Shown: positions 8,648 through 17,830, counted from the stretch's first letter. The stretch is DNA of 33,218 bases from Candidatus Neomicrothrix sp. (GCA_017852795.1 JAFMKU010000020.1:1-33218), one strand, 5' to 3'. The notes: generated by a model not told the origin, from the letters alone. A program made the numbers and translations.

Positions 8648-10492
8648 ATGGCCGACGAACAGGCCCCGAACACCCCGAACGGAAACGATCAGTCTCCTCG
8701 GGACAACAATCCTCCGGCTGCCTCGCAGCCTGAAACGGGTGCGCCTTCGGGCGACCCCAAACCAAGGATCGGCGATACCCGACCCGCTCCGAAGATCGGC
8801 GATTCGCGTCCAGCCCCATCGTCGGGTCAAAGCGGCCAGTCCGGTAGCGGTGGCCAAGGTGGCCAATCTGGTGCCGGTGGCCAAACCAACCAGGGTGGCC
8901 AAACCAACCAGGGTGGTCAGAACAACCAGGGTGGCCAGAACAACCAGGGTGGTCAGGCGGGGAGTGACGGCGCGCCGAAACGCCGTCGCCGCCGTCGCGG
9001 TGGTCGTGGTCGCGGCCGAGGCGGCCAAGGTGGCCAGGGAGGCCAGAACAACCAGGGTGGCCAGAACAACCAGGGGGGCCAGGGACAAAACCGTCAAGGT
9101 CAGGGAGGCGGCAACAACGGCCCGACCCCGGTTGAAGCGATCACTGGTGGTGAGGCCATTGAACTTGACGAAAAGACGCTGAAGCGTCGCCGCGGTCGAA
9201 CCCGCAACGGTCGGGCGGTCGGGCGCTACTTGATGTGCGTGCACGTCGGGCCCCAAAGCACCCAGATCGCCACGTTGGAAGGACGCAAACTGGTCGATCA
9301 TCAGGTGTCGCGTCCCGCCGATGACGTCAGCCAGATCTACGGCAACATCTACCTCGGCCGGGTGCAGAACGTACTGCCGGGGATGGAAGCGGCGTTCGTT
9401 GATATCGCCACACCCAAAAACGCGGTCCTTTACGCCGGAGATGTGCTGGTAGACCGGGACGACATCGAGGGTGGCAAAGGGCGTCAGCAGCCCCGTATCG
9501 AAGATGCGCTCAAAGCCAAGCAGTCGATTCTTTGTCAGGTGACCAAAAATCCGATCGCCCACAAGGGTGCTCGGCTCACTCAAGAAGTTTCGCTCCCGGG
9601 GCGCTTCGTGGTGCTGGTTCCCAACAACTCAACGTATGGAATTTCCAAACGTCTTCCCGAATCGGAACGACGTCGGTTGCGGACCATTCTTGATGGAGCC
9701 AAACCTGCCGAACATGGCGTCATTGTGCGCACCGCGGCGGAAAACGTGACGGCGGAAGAAATCAAGGCTGATGTGGCCCGCCTGCTGGCCCAATGGAGCG
9801 AGATCGAGAAACTTGCGGCTCGGACCAAGGCCCCTGCGTTGCTTTATCGCGAGCCAGAAGCCGCGGTGCGGATCATTCGCGAGGAGTTCACCAAAGAATT
9901 CCGTGGTGTGATCATCGACGACCGGCAGCTTTACGAAGAGGTCAAGTCCTACGTCGAAGCGATCACCCCGGCGCTGGCCGAACGGGTGGAGTACTACGAC
10001 ACCGAAGCCGAAGGACTTCCGTTGTTTGAACGGCAACACATTGACGAGCAGCTACGCAAAGCGCTCGACAGCAAGGTGTGGCTGCCGTCGGGGGGTTCGC
10101 TGGTGATCGAATCGACGGAAGCGTTGACGGTGATCGATGTCAACACAGGCAAGAACGTCGGAAGTAAATCGCTGGAAGAAACGGTGTTTCGCAACAACTT
10201 GGAGGCTGCCGAGGAGGTGGCCAATCAGCTTCGGCTGCGAGATATTGGCGGAATCATCGTGATCGACTTCGTCGATATGGAAGTCGCGAAGAACCGCGAT
10301 GAGGTCATGAAGACGTTCCGAGGGGCGTTGGCCCGATCCAAGACCCGCACCCAGGTGTTCGAGATTTCCGAACTGGGACTGGTGCAGATGACCAGAAAGC
10401 GGATCGGTGAGGGACTGCTCGAGTCGGTCGTTGAACACTGCCCGACGTGTGAAGGAAACGGTCGGGTGCTCATTGATGGTCTTCTCGACTGA
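8648..10492 (+). CDS. rne: Ribonuclease E/G family protein with long N-terminal low-complexity extension
   Basis: Catalytic core IYGNIYLGRVQNVLPGMEAAFVDI, TEALTVIDVNTGKNVG, GGIIVIDFVDM; Zn-link motif CPTCEGNGRV; upstream of rplU-rpmA as in Actinobacteria. Confidence 0.93.
   Translation: MADEQAPNTPNGNDQSPRDNNPPAASQPETGAPSGDPKPRIGDTRPAPKIGDSRPAPSSGQSGQSGSGGQGGQSGAGGQTNQGGQTNQGGQNNQGGQNNQGGQAGSDGAPKRRRRRRGGRGRGRGGQGGQGGQNNQGGQNNQGGQGQNRQGQGGGNNGPTPVEAITGGEAIELDEKTLKRRRGRTRNGRAVGRYLMCVHVGPQSTQIATLEGRKLVDHQVSRPADDVSQIYGNIYLGRVQNVLPGMEAAFVDIATPKNAVLYAGDVLVDRDDIEGGKGRQQPRIEDALKAKQSILCQVTKNPIAHKGARLTQEVSLPGRFVVLVPNNSTYGISKRLPESERRRLRTILDGAKPAEHGVIVRTAAENVTAEEIKADVARLLAQWSEIEKLAARTKAPALLYREPEAAVRIIREEFTKEFRGVIIDDRQLYEEVKSYVEAITPALAERVEYYDTEAEGLPLFERQHIDEQLRKALDSKVWLPSGGSLVIESTEALTVIDVNTGKNVGSKSLEETVFRNNLEAAEEVANQLRLRDIGGIIVIDFVDMEVAKNRDEVMKTFRGALARSKTRTQVFEISELGLVQMTRKRIGEGLLESVVEHCPTCEGNGRVLIDGLLD
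8876..8956 (+). repeat. Coding tandem repeat, 18-bp unit (GGTGGCCARAMCAACCAG = GGQ[T/N]NQ)
   Basis: Four consecutive near-identical 18-bp units at 8876, 8894, 8912 and 8930 plus a half unit. Confidence 0.9.
9038..9083 (+). repeat. Second block of the same 18-bp coding repeat (GGQNNQ)
   Basis: Units at 9038 and 9056, then a partial unit, separated from the first block by an Arg-rich segment. Confidence 0.85.
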
Positions 10493-10537
10493 GTGAACGG
10501 TCGAAATGCAATCAGGTGCCGCTACGATGGAGGACCT

Positions 10538-10846
10538 ATGTACGCAGTAGTTAAGACCGGTGGCAAACAGTACCGGGTAGAAGAGGGCCAGACTCTCGAG
10601 GTCGATCGTACCGGCGAGCCCGGCGCGGAGATCTCCCTTCCCGCCGTCCTCGTTGTGGACGGCGACACCGTCCTCGCCACCCCTGATCAGCTGGCCAAGG
10701 CTTCGGTCACCGCCCGCATTGTGGAAGACGCCAAAGGTCCCAAGATCAACGGCTTCGTCTACAAGAACAAGTCAAACAACCGTAAGCGTTGGGGTCATCG
10801 TGCAGCGTTGAGCCGCATCGAGATCACCGCGATCAAGAAGGGCTGA
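10538..10846 (+). CDS. rplU: 50S ribosomal protein L21
   Basis: MYAVVKTGGKQYRVEEGQTLEVDR...; ATG 10538 with GGAGG upstream; the ORF track's 10493 start is too early. Confidence 0.97.
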   Translation: MYAVVKTGGKQYRVEEGQTLEVDRTGEPGAEISLPAVLVVDGDTVLATPDQLAKASVTARIVEDAKGPKINGFVYKNKSNNRKRWGHRAALSRIEITAIKKG

Positions 10847-10852
10847 CCTGAA

Positions 10853-11104
10853 ATGTCAAAGACCAAGGGTGGTGGATCCACAAAGAACGGGCGGGACTCA
10901 AACGCTCAGCGCCTCGGCGTGAAGGTCTACGACGGCACGCAGGTGAACGCCGGTGCCATCATCGTTCGCCAGCGCGGCACGAAATTCCATCCCGGTGAAA
11001 ACGTCAAGCGTGGAGGCGACGACACGTTGTTCGCCACGTCGAACGGTGTGGTGAAGTTCGCTAGCCGTCGTGGCCGCAAGCTCGTGGACGTCTTGCCCAA
11101 CTAG
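10853..11104 (+). CDS. rpmA: 50S ribosomal protein L27
   Basis: [48 protein letters not shown]. Confidence 0.98.
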   Translation: MSKTKGGGSTKNGRDSNAQRLGVKVYDGTQVNAGAIIVRQRGTKFHPGENVKRGGDDTLFATSNGVVKFASRRGRKLVDVLPN

Positions 11105-11134
11105 GCACTCGCCCGGCTTACCGATCGAAATGTG

Positions 11135-11169
11135 ACCGCCTCCGCAGCAGCGGGGGCGGTTTCCGTTTT
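11135..11169 (+). terminator. Intrinsic terminator downstream of rpmA
   Basis: ACCGCCTCCGC-AGCA-GCGGGGGCGGT stem (11 bp, one G-T wobble) followed by TTCCGTTTT; lies between convergent rpmA and dgt. Confidence 0.85.
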
Positions 11170-11181
11170 GGGGTGGTTTGG

Positions 11182-12315
11182 TTAGGAACCGGGAAGGTCG
11201 ATCCCGGCGGGGAGGCGATCGGTTTCCCAACCCAGCCATTCGTGGGCTGCGGTGATCGCGTAGCGGTCGGTCATGCCCGCCACCCAGGCCACCGATGCGT
11301 GCCGCAATGCCGAGTCGCTGTCGTCGAGCAGCAAACGAGCCGGTAAACGGCTCGGGGTTTGGCACAGGTGTTCGACGAGCGCTTGCAGCACCCGCACGAC
11401 CCGTTCGGCCTGATTTCGAGACTCGGGCCGAAGATAAATGCGTTCGTAGTTGAACGCCCGGAAACTGGCCAGCGCCGCGGCTGCCTGTTCGGACATTCCG
11501 ATCTGCCCGGTGCGTTCGGTGGCTTCGATCATGGCGTTAATAAACCCGGCCAGTTGGGTGCGACGAGATGTCCCGCAGAAGTCACGAATCTCGGCCGGGA
11601 GCTCCTCGGTGCGCACAACCCCCGCGGTGACCGCATCTTCGAAGTCGTGGCAGACATAGGCGATCCGATCGGCCCAGCTCACGACTTCGGCTTCGGGTGT
11701 GGCGGGAGCCGGACGGGACCAGGAATGGTTTCGGATGCCGTCGAGCGTTTCGACACAGAGATTGAGCGGTTGCAGGGTGACGTCTGCACCCCAGACCGCA
11801 TGGTCGAAACCGTCGTCGAGAAACGAGCTCAAGGCGTCTTCGCTGGCGTGACCACCAGGACCATGGCCGCAGTCGTGGCCCAGCGCGATCGCTTCGGCCA
11901 GCGGAACGTTGAGTGACAGGGCCCAACTCAGCGAGCGGGCGACCTGTGCGACTTCGAGGGCGTGGGTGAGGCGGGTTCGCTGGTGGTCATCGGGAAACAC
12001 GAAGACTTGGGTCTTGCCAGCAAGGCGGCGAAACGCCGATGCGTGAAGGATGCGATCTCGGTCCCGTTCGAAACAGGTTCGGGCCGTGTCCGGTGCTTCT
12101 TCGGTGGCCCGGGTACCAGCCCCGTGGCTCAGCGTTGCTCCCGGCCGAAGAGTTGCGGCTTCTAACGCTTCGCGGGCTAGGCGATCGTTGCGGGCTCCCG
12201 TCGCGACCGTTGCTGACGAGTCGGCGTGGGCCCGTTCGATCCCTTCGACGAGATGGCCTCGCATGGTGGTACCCCAAAGGGCCTCCCGTTCGGTGAGTTC
12301 ATCTTGGGCACGCAT
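11182..12315 (-). CDS. dgt: Deoxyguanosinetriphosphate triphosphohydrolase-like protein (HD domain)
   Basis: DRDRILHASAFRRLAGKTQVF, RLTHALEVAQVARSLS, ALGHDCGHGPGGHASEDAL. Start chosen at ATG 12315 (MRAQDELTEREALWG) because a -10-like TACGAT lies 6 nt upstream; the ORF track extends to 12369. Confidence 0.88.
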   Translation of the reverse strand: MRAQDELTEREALWGTTMRGHLVEGIERAHADSSATVATGARNDRLAREALEAATLRPGATLSHGAGTRATEEAPDTARTCFERDRDRILHASAFRRLAGKTQVFVFPDDHQRTRLTHALEVAQVARSLSWALSLNVPLAEAIALGHDCGHGPGGHASEDALSSFLDDGFDHAVWGADVTLQPLNLCVETLDGIRNHSWSRPAPATPEAEVVSWADRIAYVCHDFEDAVTAGVVRTEELPAEIRDFCGTSRRTQLAGFINAMIEATERTGQIGMSEQAAAALASFRAFNYERIYLRPESRNQAERVVRVLQALVEHLCQTPSRLPARLLLDDSDSALRHASVAWVAGMTDRYAITAAHEWLGWETDRLPAGIDLPGS

Positions 12316-12321
12316 CGCGCA

Positions 12322-12327
12322 ATCGTA
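12322..12327 (-). promoter_or_regulatory. Candidate -10 element (TACGAT, minus strand) for leaderless dgt
   Basis: Minus strand reads TACGAT-TGCGCG-ATG (spacer 6). Confidence 0.45.
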
Positions 12328-12385
12328 GATCGTCGGTATGTCACCCTCTTGGACCCGACCCGGTATCACTGTGCCGGCCAGGCTC

Positions 12386-12391
12386 TAGCCT
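12386..12391 (+). promoter_or_regulatory. Candidate -10 element (TAGCCT) for leaderless obgE
   Basis: TAGCCT-TGCGGT-GTG (12398), spacer 6; no SD. Confidence 0.5.
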
Positions 12392-12397
12392 TGCGGT

Positions 12398-13639
12398 GTG
12401 TCCAATTTCGTCGACGAGTGCAACATCAACGTCAAGGCTGGTGATGGCGGCGCTGGCTGTGTTGCGTTCCGGCGCGAAGCTCACGTCGCCAAAGGTGGCC
12501 CTGATGGCGGCGATGGCGGCAACGGGGGATCGATCTGGCTGGTCGCCGATCGCAACGTGGCTTCGTTGCTGGCGTTTCGTGACCATCCCCACCGCAAAGC
12601 ACCGAGCGGCACGCATGGCAGTGGTTCGAACCGGCACGGGGCCCGCGGGCCGGACCTAGAAGTGTTCGTGCCGGAAGGAACCGTGGTGCTCGACCATGAC
12701 ACCCGGGAACCGTTAGCTGATCTGCTCAATCATGGTGATCGCTGGTTGGCGGCCACCGCCGGGGAAGGTGGGCGAGGCAACGCCCGGTTCCTTTCCAACC
12801 GACGCCGGGCGCCTTCGTTTGCCGAACAAGGTGAACATGGCGAGGAACGGTGGCTCCGGCTCGAACTGAAGCTGATGGCTGACGTAGCGATCGTGGGTTA
12901 TCCCAACGTGGGCAAATCGACGTTCATTTCCAGCGTGTCGGCTGCCAAACCAAAGATCGCCGATTACCCGTTCACAACGCTCGAACCAAACTTGGGGGTG
13001 GTTCGTACCGACGACGGTTTCGAGATGGTGCTGGCCGACATCCCTGGACTGATTGAAGGGGCGGCGGAAGGGAAAGGGTTGGGTCATCAGTTCCTGCGTC
13101 ACGTGGAACGAGCCCGAGTGCTGCTCATCTTGTTGGATCTCGCCCCTTGGGAAGGCACCTCGCCGGAAACCCAGCTTGAGGTGTTGCTTGGCGAGCTTGA
13201 GGCATACCGGCCTGATCTCCTCGACCGGCCCCGGCTGGTGGTCGGGTCGCGGGTCGACATTGTCCCTGAGCATTCTTTTAACGGCCCGGTGATCTCTTCG
13301 GTGACCCGTGAAGGGCTTTCGTCGGTGATTGGTTCGCTAGCCACGCTGGTTCGCGAAGCCCGTCACGAACGCGACGAGGTCGAGGCCATCACGATTCATC
13401 GTCCGATTGCCAGCGAAGTGTCGGTGGGTCGAGCCGATGACGCCAGTTGGATCGTGTCCGGACGGGCTGCGGAACGTGCGGTCGCGTTGAGCGACATGAC
13501 CAACCCTGAAGCGTTGGCGTACGCCCAGCAGCGCCTCCAGCAGGTTGGGGTGAACGCGGCGCTGAAAAGGGCGGGGGTGGGTCACGGTGACACCGTGCGG
13601 ATCGCCGGCTTCGCGTTTGAATACGAGGAAGACCAGTGA
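12398..13639 (+). CDS. obgE: GTPase ObgE/CgtA
   Basis: Gly-rich Obg domain (FVDECNINVKAGDGGAGCVAFRREAHVAKGGPDGGDGGNGG), G1 GYPNVGKST, G3 DIPGLIEGA, C-terminal OCT-like domain. Confidence 0.96.
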   Translation: MSNFVDECNINVKAGDGGAGCVAFRREAHVAKGGPDGGDGGNGGSIWLVADRNVASLLAFRDHPHRKAPSGTHGSGSNRHGARGPDLEVFVPEGTVVLDHDTREPLADLLNHGDRWLAATAGEGGRGNARFLSNRRRAPSFAEQGEHGEERWLRLELKLMADVAIVGYPNVGKSTFISSVSAAKPKIADYPFTTLEPNLGVVRTDDGFEMVLADIPGLIEGAAEGKGLGHQFLRHVERARVLLILLDLAPWEGTSPETQLEVLLGELEAYRPDLLDRPRLVVGSRVDIVPEHSFNGPVISSVTREGLSSVIGSLATLVREARHERDEVEAITIHRPIASEVSVGRADDASWIVSGRAAERAVALSDMTNPEALAYAQQRLQQVGVNAALKRAGVGHGDTVRIAGFAFEYEEDQ

Positions 13640-14733
13640 GAACGGTCGTGGTGAAGGTTGGGACGTCATCGATCACCAACGATGAGGGCGCGATCGCGCC
13701 TGAGGCAATCGCCAAACTCTGCGCCGAAATCGCTGATGTCCGCACCAGCGGGGTGTCGGTGGTGCTGGTCACGTCGGGGGCGATCGCCGCGGGCCTTCCC
13801 GAACTCGGACTTGGTGGCGCGCAACGACCTCGCGATGCGTCCACGTTGCAGGCCGTTTCGACCGTAGGCCAGCTCATGTTGATGGAACGGTACCGAAGCG
13901 AGCTTGCGGGGCACGGGGTGATCGCTGGGCAGGTACTGCTCGTTCCCTACGACTTCATTGTGCGAGCGCAGTACCTTCACGCCCGCCAGACGCTGGTGCG
14001 GCTACTGGAGCTTGGCGTGGTGCCGATCATCAACGAAAACGACGCCATCGCCGACGACGAGATCCGGTGGGGTGACAACGACCGGATCGCGGCGTTAGTG
14101 GCGAACCTGGTCGGGGCGGACCGGTTGGTGCTACTGACCGATACCGACGGGCTGCAGACCAGCGACCCTCGGGTTGATCAACGGGCCTCGCTGATCGAAG
14201 AGATTCAACAGATCGATCAGCAACACGAGCAGATGGCAGGCGGCGCAGGTAGCGCCCGCGGTAGCGGGGGGATGACGTCGAAACTGGCGGCGGCCAAGAT
14301 CGCCGCTTGGTCGGGGATCGAAACGGTGATCGCTAATGCGTCGCGACCACAGGTGGTAGCCGACGCGACGGCAGGCACTGCTGGTGTGGGGACGGTGGTG
14401 CGTGCTCGACCTCACCGACTATCGGCCCGCAAAAGCTGGATTGCTTTCGCTGTGGTCGCGCAGGGCACGGTGACGGTAGACGTTGGGGCTCGCAACGCGC
14501 TCGAAGCTGGCAAGTCGTTGCTGGCTGCGGGAGTCAGCGCCGTTACCGGAACGTTTGATGCTGGAGCACCTGTGGCGTTGATCGACACCAACGGGGAACC
14601 GTTCGCTAAAGGACTGGCCCGTCTCGACAGTGTGGAGATCAGCCGGTCGGCTGGTCGTCGGAGCACAGAACTTTCGGATGGCTCGGCCGCGGTGATTATC
14701 CACGCCGATGATCTGGTGACGGTACCGGGCTAG
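13636..14733 (+). CDS. proB: Glutamate 5-kinase with C-terminal PUA domain
   Basis: VVVKVGTSSITNDEG, VTSGAIAAG, INENDAIADDEIRWGDNDRIAALVA, GGMTSKLAAAKIA; GTGA overlap with obgE. Confidence 0.95.
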   Translation: MRTVVVKVGTSSITNDEGAIAPEAIAKLCAEIADVRTSGVSVVLVTSGAIAAGLPELGLGGAQRPRDASTLQAVSTVGQLMLMERYRSELAGHGVIAGQVLLVPYDFIVRAQYLHARQTLVRLLELGVVPIINENDAIADDEIRWGDNDRIAALVANLVGADRLVLLTDTDGLQTSDPRVDQRASLIEEIQQIDQQHEQMAGGAGSARGSGGMTSKLAAAKIAAWSGIETVIANASRPQVVADATAGTAGVGTVVRARPHRLSARKSWIAFAVVAQGTVTVDVGARNALEAGKSLLAAGVSAVTGTFDAGAPVALIDTNGEPFAKGLARLDSVEISRSAGRRSTELSDGSAAVIIHADDLVTVPG

Positions 14734-16373
14734 CGCCAGAGCACTCTGCGAACCGGGCGAAGCACCATGTCTGCTTCGTGAATACCGAGCCGGAAAGCCA
14801 ACAGGACGAACAGCGCGCCGCCGCTTCCGGCACAGACAACCAACTCGATCAGGTTCGGCAAGTCGTTGCAGAGGAGTTTGAGCGCAGCGGCGAGCGCAAA
14901 GGCTGGTGCTGCTGCCGGAAGGAGCGGCATGAGCAACTGACGCGGTCCTCGCAGTTGAGGAAGTGAACGACGCAACGCCCGGTGCAGGTTGATGATTTCG
15001 GCCCAGGTCGCCACTGCGGTTCCCAGCGCCAACCCGGCCGGGCCGAGCCGGGTGATGGCGTCGTTGCTGCGGACCGCGGAGCTCAACGGTCCCGCGAACC
15101 CGAACGCGTCGCTTACGTTCTCGACTCCGGTGGCACCGATGATGACCCGGTCGAGGGGGAACATCACGACGAGCCCTACCGCGGCCGCCGTGATGACCCG
15201 GAAGGTTGCCATCCGTGCTGGGGTTCGAGTGTCGCCCATCGCGAACGCGGCGTTCTGAAGCATTCGGCTCAGCCCAGCAGCGGGAAGTGCCACCGAGTAA
15301 GCCGCGAGGATTAGCCAGACCAGCGAAGTGTCGGCCATCGAAAAGGCCCCACCTTGGAACAGCAAACCAACCAGCGGTTCACCGGCGGTGACCAGCACCA
15401 GGGTTGAGCCAACCATCCAGAACGCAATCCGCCCCATCGCTTCGTTGGAGCGTTTGGCTATCTCGTAGGGGTCGCTTCGTAGACGAGAAAGCTCCGGTAG
15501 TTCTGACGCCGCGACGCTCATTGCGAACAGGCTGATCGGCAAGGTGTACAGCATCTGGGCTTTGAACAGTGCTGACAGGCCACCGGCAGCCAGAAACGAA
15601 GCGAGGAGGAGGTCGAGGTAGGCGTTGAGTTGGATCGCGCCACGACCAAGCAACGCGGGTCCGAACCGCTGGAGAACTTCGCGTACCCGAGCGTTGTTTC
15701 TGTCGAGTCGCAGTTTGAGGCCCGGCGCGAGCGAAAGCACCACAGGGAGTTGAACAAGAAGCTGAAGCAGGCCGCCGATGGTGACCCCAATGGCGACGCC
15801 GCGCGACGCGCTAGCGATGGACCAATCGCGTTGCCAGGCGATGGTCAAGATGACGACCTGGGTGGCGTTCCAAACGACGGGTGCCACATAGGGAAGGAAG
15901 AACCGGCGGTGACTGTTGAGCACCCCAAGGCACCACGCAGACATCACAAGAAATCCGATGCCCACCACGGTGATCCGGGTGAAGTTGACGGCCAGTTCGA
16001 AGTTTTCGCCCGTCAACCCCCACGCCAAAAGCCGAGTGATTGGCCGGGCTGCGATGACCAGCACCAACATGGCCAGACCGGTTACCAGCATCAACGCTGT
16101 GCCCACCGCGCTGGCGACACGGCTTGCTTCACGTTTCTTGGACTCGTCGTCGAGGAGTTCGCTGTAGACCGGCACGAACGAGGCAGAGAGCACGCCTTCG
16201 CCCAGCAGGTTCTGAAGCAGGTTGGGGATTCGGAGTGCGGCGACCAGCGCATCGGCGGGTCCGTTGTTGCCAATGACCCGGCCCGCCACCATTTCACGAG
16301 CCAACCCGGAAAGACGGGAAAGCAAAATGCCGGTGCCGATCAGCACCGAACCCGAACGCGGGCGTTTAGCCAT
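14730..16373 (-). CDS. murJ: Lipid II flippase MurJ (MviN family)
   Basis: Multi-TM protein with GEGVLSASFVPVYSELL, LLAWGLTGENFELAVNFTRI; MATE/MOP-like hydrophobic pattern. Confidence 0.88.
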   Translation of the reverse strand: MAKRPRSGSVLIGTGILLSRLSGLAREMVAGRVIGNNGPADALVAALRIPNLLQNLLGEGVLSASFVPVYSELLDDESKKREASRVASAVGTALMLVTGLAMLVLVIAARPITRLLAWGLTGENFELAVNFTRITVVGIGFLVMSAWCLGVLNSHRRFFLPYVAPVVWNATQVVILTIAWQRDWSIASASRGVAIGVTIGGLLQLLVQLPVVLSLAPGLKLRLDRNNARVREVLQRFGPALLGRGAIQLNAYLDLLLASFLAAGGLSALFKAQMLYTLPISLFAMSVAASELPELSRLRSDPYEIAKRSNEAMGRIAFWMVGSTLVLVTAGEPLVGLLFQGGAFSMADTSLVWLILAAYSVALPAAGLSRMLQNAAFAMGDTRTPARMATFRVITAAAVGLVVMFPLDRVIIGATGVENVSDAFGFAGPLSSAVRSNDAITRLGPAGLALGTAVATWAEIINLHRALRRSLPQLRGPRQLLMPLLPAAAPAFALAAALKLLCNDLPNLIELVVCAGSGGALFVLLAFRLGIHEADMVLRPVRRVLWR

Positions 16374-16504
16374 GGAGGGGCGGTTGGCGAAGCACTGTTG
16401 TTAGCGCGTGCGCGCCCGGTGGGTGGTCGAGCGGAAGACGCTGGCTCCGAACGGTACGACAGGTGAGGTACGGCACTCCCGGCGAGGCTAGCCGCGGTGC
16501 CCGG

Positions 16505-16510
16505 TAGGGT
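16505..16510 (+). promoter_or_regulatory. Candidate -10 element (TAGGGT) for leaderless proA
   Basis: TAGGGT-GTTGATT-GTG (16518), spacer 7; no SD. Confidence 0.45.
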
Positions 16511-16517
16511 GTTGATT

Positions 16518-17771
16518 GTGTCTGACACGATCTCGTCGATGCCTGAGCTTGGCCGCCGCGCCAAAGCCGCGTCACGCCTGCTCGCAGTGGCATCCACGGA
16601 TCTCAAAAACCTCGGGTTGCAGGCCGCTGCCGATGCTTTGGAATCCGATACGCCAGCCATCTTGCACGCCAACCGCTCCGACGTCGCGGCTGCTGAAGCG
16701 GCTGGCATGGAAGCACCGTTGGTGGATCGGCTCCGCTTGGATGAGCAGCGGGTTTCTGGGATGGCTGACGGTCTGCGTCAGGTTTCGTTGCTGGCTGATC
16801 CGGTGGGGGACATCACCCGAACCTGGACTCGGCCCAACGGGTTAGCGATGTCGAAAGTGCGGGTTCCGCTCGGGGTGGTCGCCATCATCTACGAAAGCCG
16901 TCCCAACGTGACCAGCGACGCGTTCGGATTGTGCCTAAAAAGCGGGAATGCCGCGTTGCTTCGCGGTTCGTCCTCTGCGATTCACTCCAACTTGGCGATC
17001 GCCGCCGCGTTACGCCGAGCGCTTTCACAGGTGGGGCTCCCGGCCGATGCGCTGGTGCTGGTGGACGACACCAGCCGCGAAGCAGCGACCGAATTTATGC
17101 AGCTCAGAGAGTCGGTGGATTGCCTGATTCCTCGTGGGGGTCCGTCGTTGATCGCTTCGGTGTTGGCCAACGCGACGGTGCCGTTTGTGATTGACGGCGC
17201 CGGAAACTGCCACGTCTATGTCGACGTTGACGCCGACCTGGACATGGCGATCGCCATCGTCGGTAACGCCAAGACGCAGCGGCCGGGGGTCTGCAATGCC
17301 TTGGAGTCGCTGGTGGTGCATCGGTCGGTGGCGGGAACGTTCCTGCCAGCTTTGGTGGGCGCGCTGGACGGTGTGGAACTGGTCGGAGACGCTGAAGCTC
17401 AAGCGGCCGATCCTGAGATTGGGGTCGCCTCGGAACAAGATTTCGCCACCGAGTATTTGGACCTGAAGTTGAGCATCAAAGTGGTGGGGGATTTGAGCGA
17501 AGCGATTGCGCACATCAACGCCACCGGTTCCGGCCATTCCGAAGCGATCGTGACCCGCAACGAAGCCGCGGCGCAAAGGTTCACGCAGGAAATCGACGCG
17601 GCCGCGGTGTTGGTGAACGCATCGACCCGATTCGTCGACGGTGAAGAGTTTGGCTTCGGGGCTGAGATCGGCATTAGCACCCAAAAGCTGCACGCTCGTG
17701 GGCCGATGGGCTTGGAACAGCTCACCACCGAAAAGTACGTGGTGCAGGGCACCGGTCACGTCCGGGCATGA
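16518..17771 (+). CDS. proA: Glutamate-5-semialdehyde dehydrogenase (gamma-glutamyl phosphate reductase)
   Basis: VPLGVVAIIYESRPNVTSDAFGLCLKSGNAALLRGSS, IPRGGPSLI, FGFGAEIGISTQKLHARGPMGLEQLTTEKYVVQG. Start 16518 GTG (VSDTISSMPELG) preferred over 16497. Confidence 0.96.
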   Translation: MSDTISSMPELGRRAKAASRLLAVASTDLKNLGLQAAADALESDTPAILHANRSDVAAAEAAGMEAPLVDRLRLDEQRVSGMADGLRQVSLLADPVGDITRTWTRPNGLAMSKVRVPLGVVAIIYESRPNVTSDAFGLCLKSGNAALLRGSSSAIHSNLAIAAALRRALSQVGLPADALVLVDDTSREAATEFMQLRESVDCLIPRGGPSLIASVLANATVPFVIDGAGNCHVYVDVDADLDMAIAIVGNAKTQRPGVCNALESLVVHRSVAGTFLPALVGALDGVELVGDAEAQAADPEIGVASEQDFATEYLDLKLSIKVVGDLSEAIAHINATGSGHSEAIVTRNEAAAQRFTQEIDAAAVLVNASTRFVDGEEFGFGAEIGISTQKLHARGPMGLEQLTTEKYVVQGTGHVRA

Positions 17772-17816
17772 CCTGAATCGGCGGCGGCCAGGTACGGGGC
17801 GGGCGTTGGTCGGCGC

Positions 17817-17822
17817 TAACCT
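17817..17822 (+). promoter_or_regulatory. Candidate -10 element (TAACCT) for leaderless or near-leaderless moxR-like gene
   Basis: TAACCT-N8-ATG (17831), no SD. Confidence 0.4.
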
Positions 17823-17830
17823 CAAAGCCT

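Noticed and set aside
8876-9083. Possible CRISPR array or non-coding repeat
   Set aside because: Units are contiguous 18-mers with no spacers and remain in the rne reading frame.
8601-9182. Alternative-frame ORF with repetitive VAKPTRVVRTTRVARTTR and its antisense counterpart
   Set aside because: The repetition is the out-of-frame reading of the 18-bp rne repeat; the rne frame continues into the catalytic core.
10523-10528. TACGAT upstream of rplU as a further leaderless promoter
   Set aside because: Spacing to ATG is 9 nt and a GGAGG SD-like sequence lies in between, so it may be a short-leader promoter or just the ribosome-binding region; not counted in the leaderless set.
12626-12640. 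tRNA T-arm-like GGTTCGAACC
   Set aside because: Lies inside the conserved Obg domain of obgE; no acceptor stem or anticodon arm around it.
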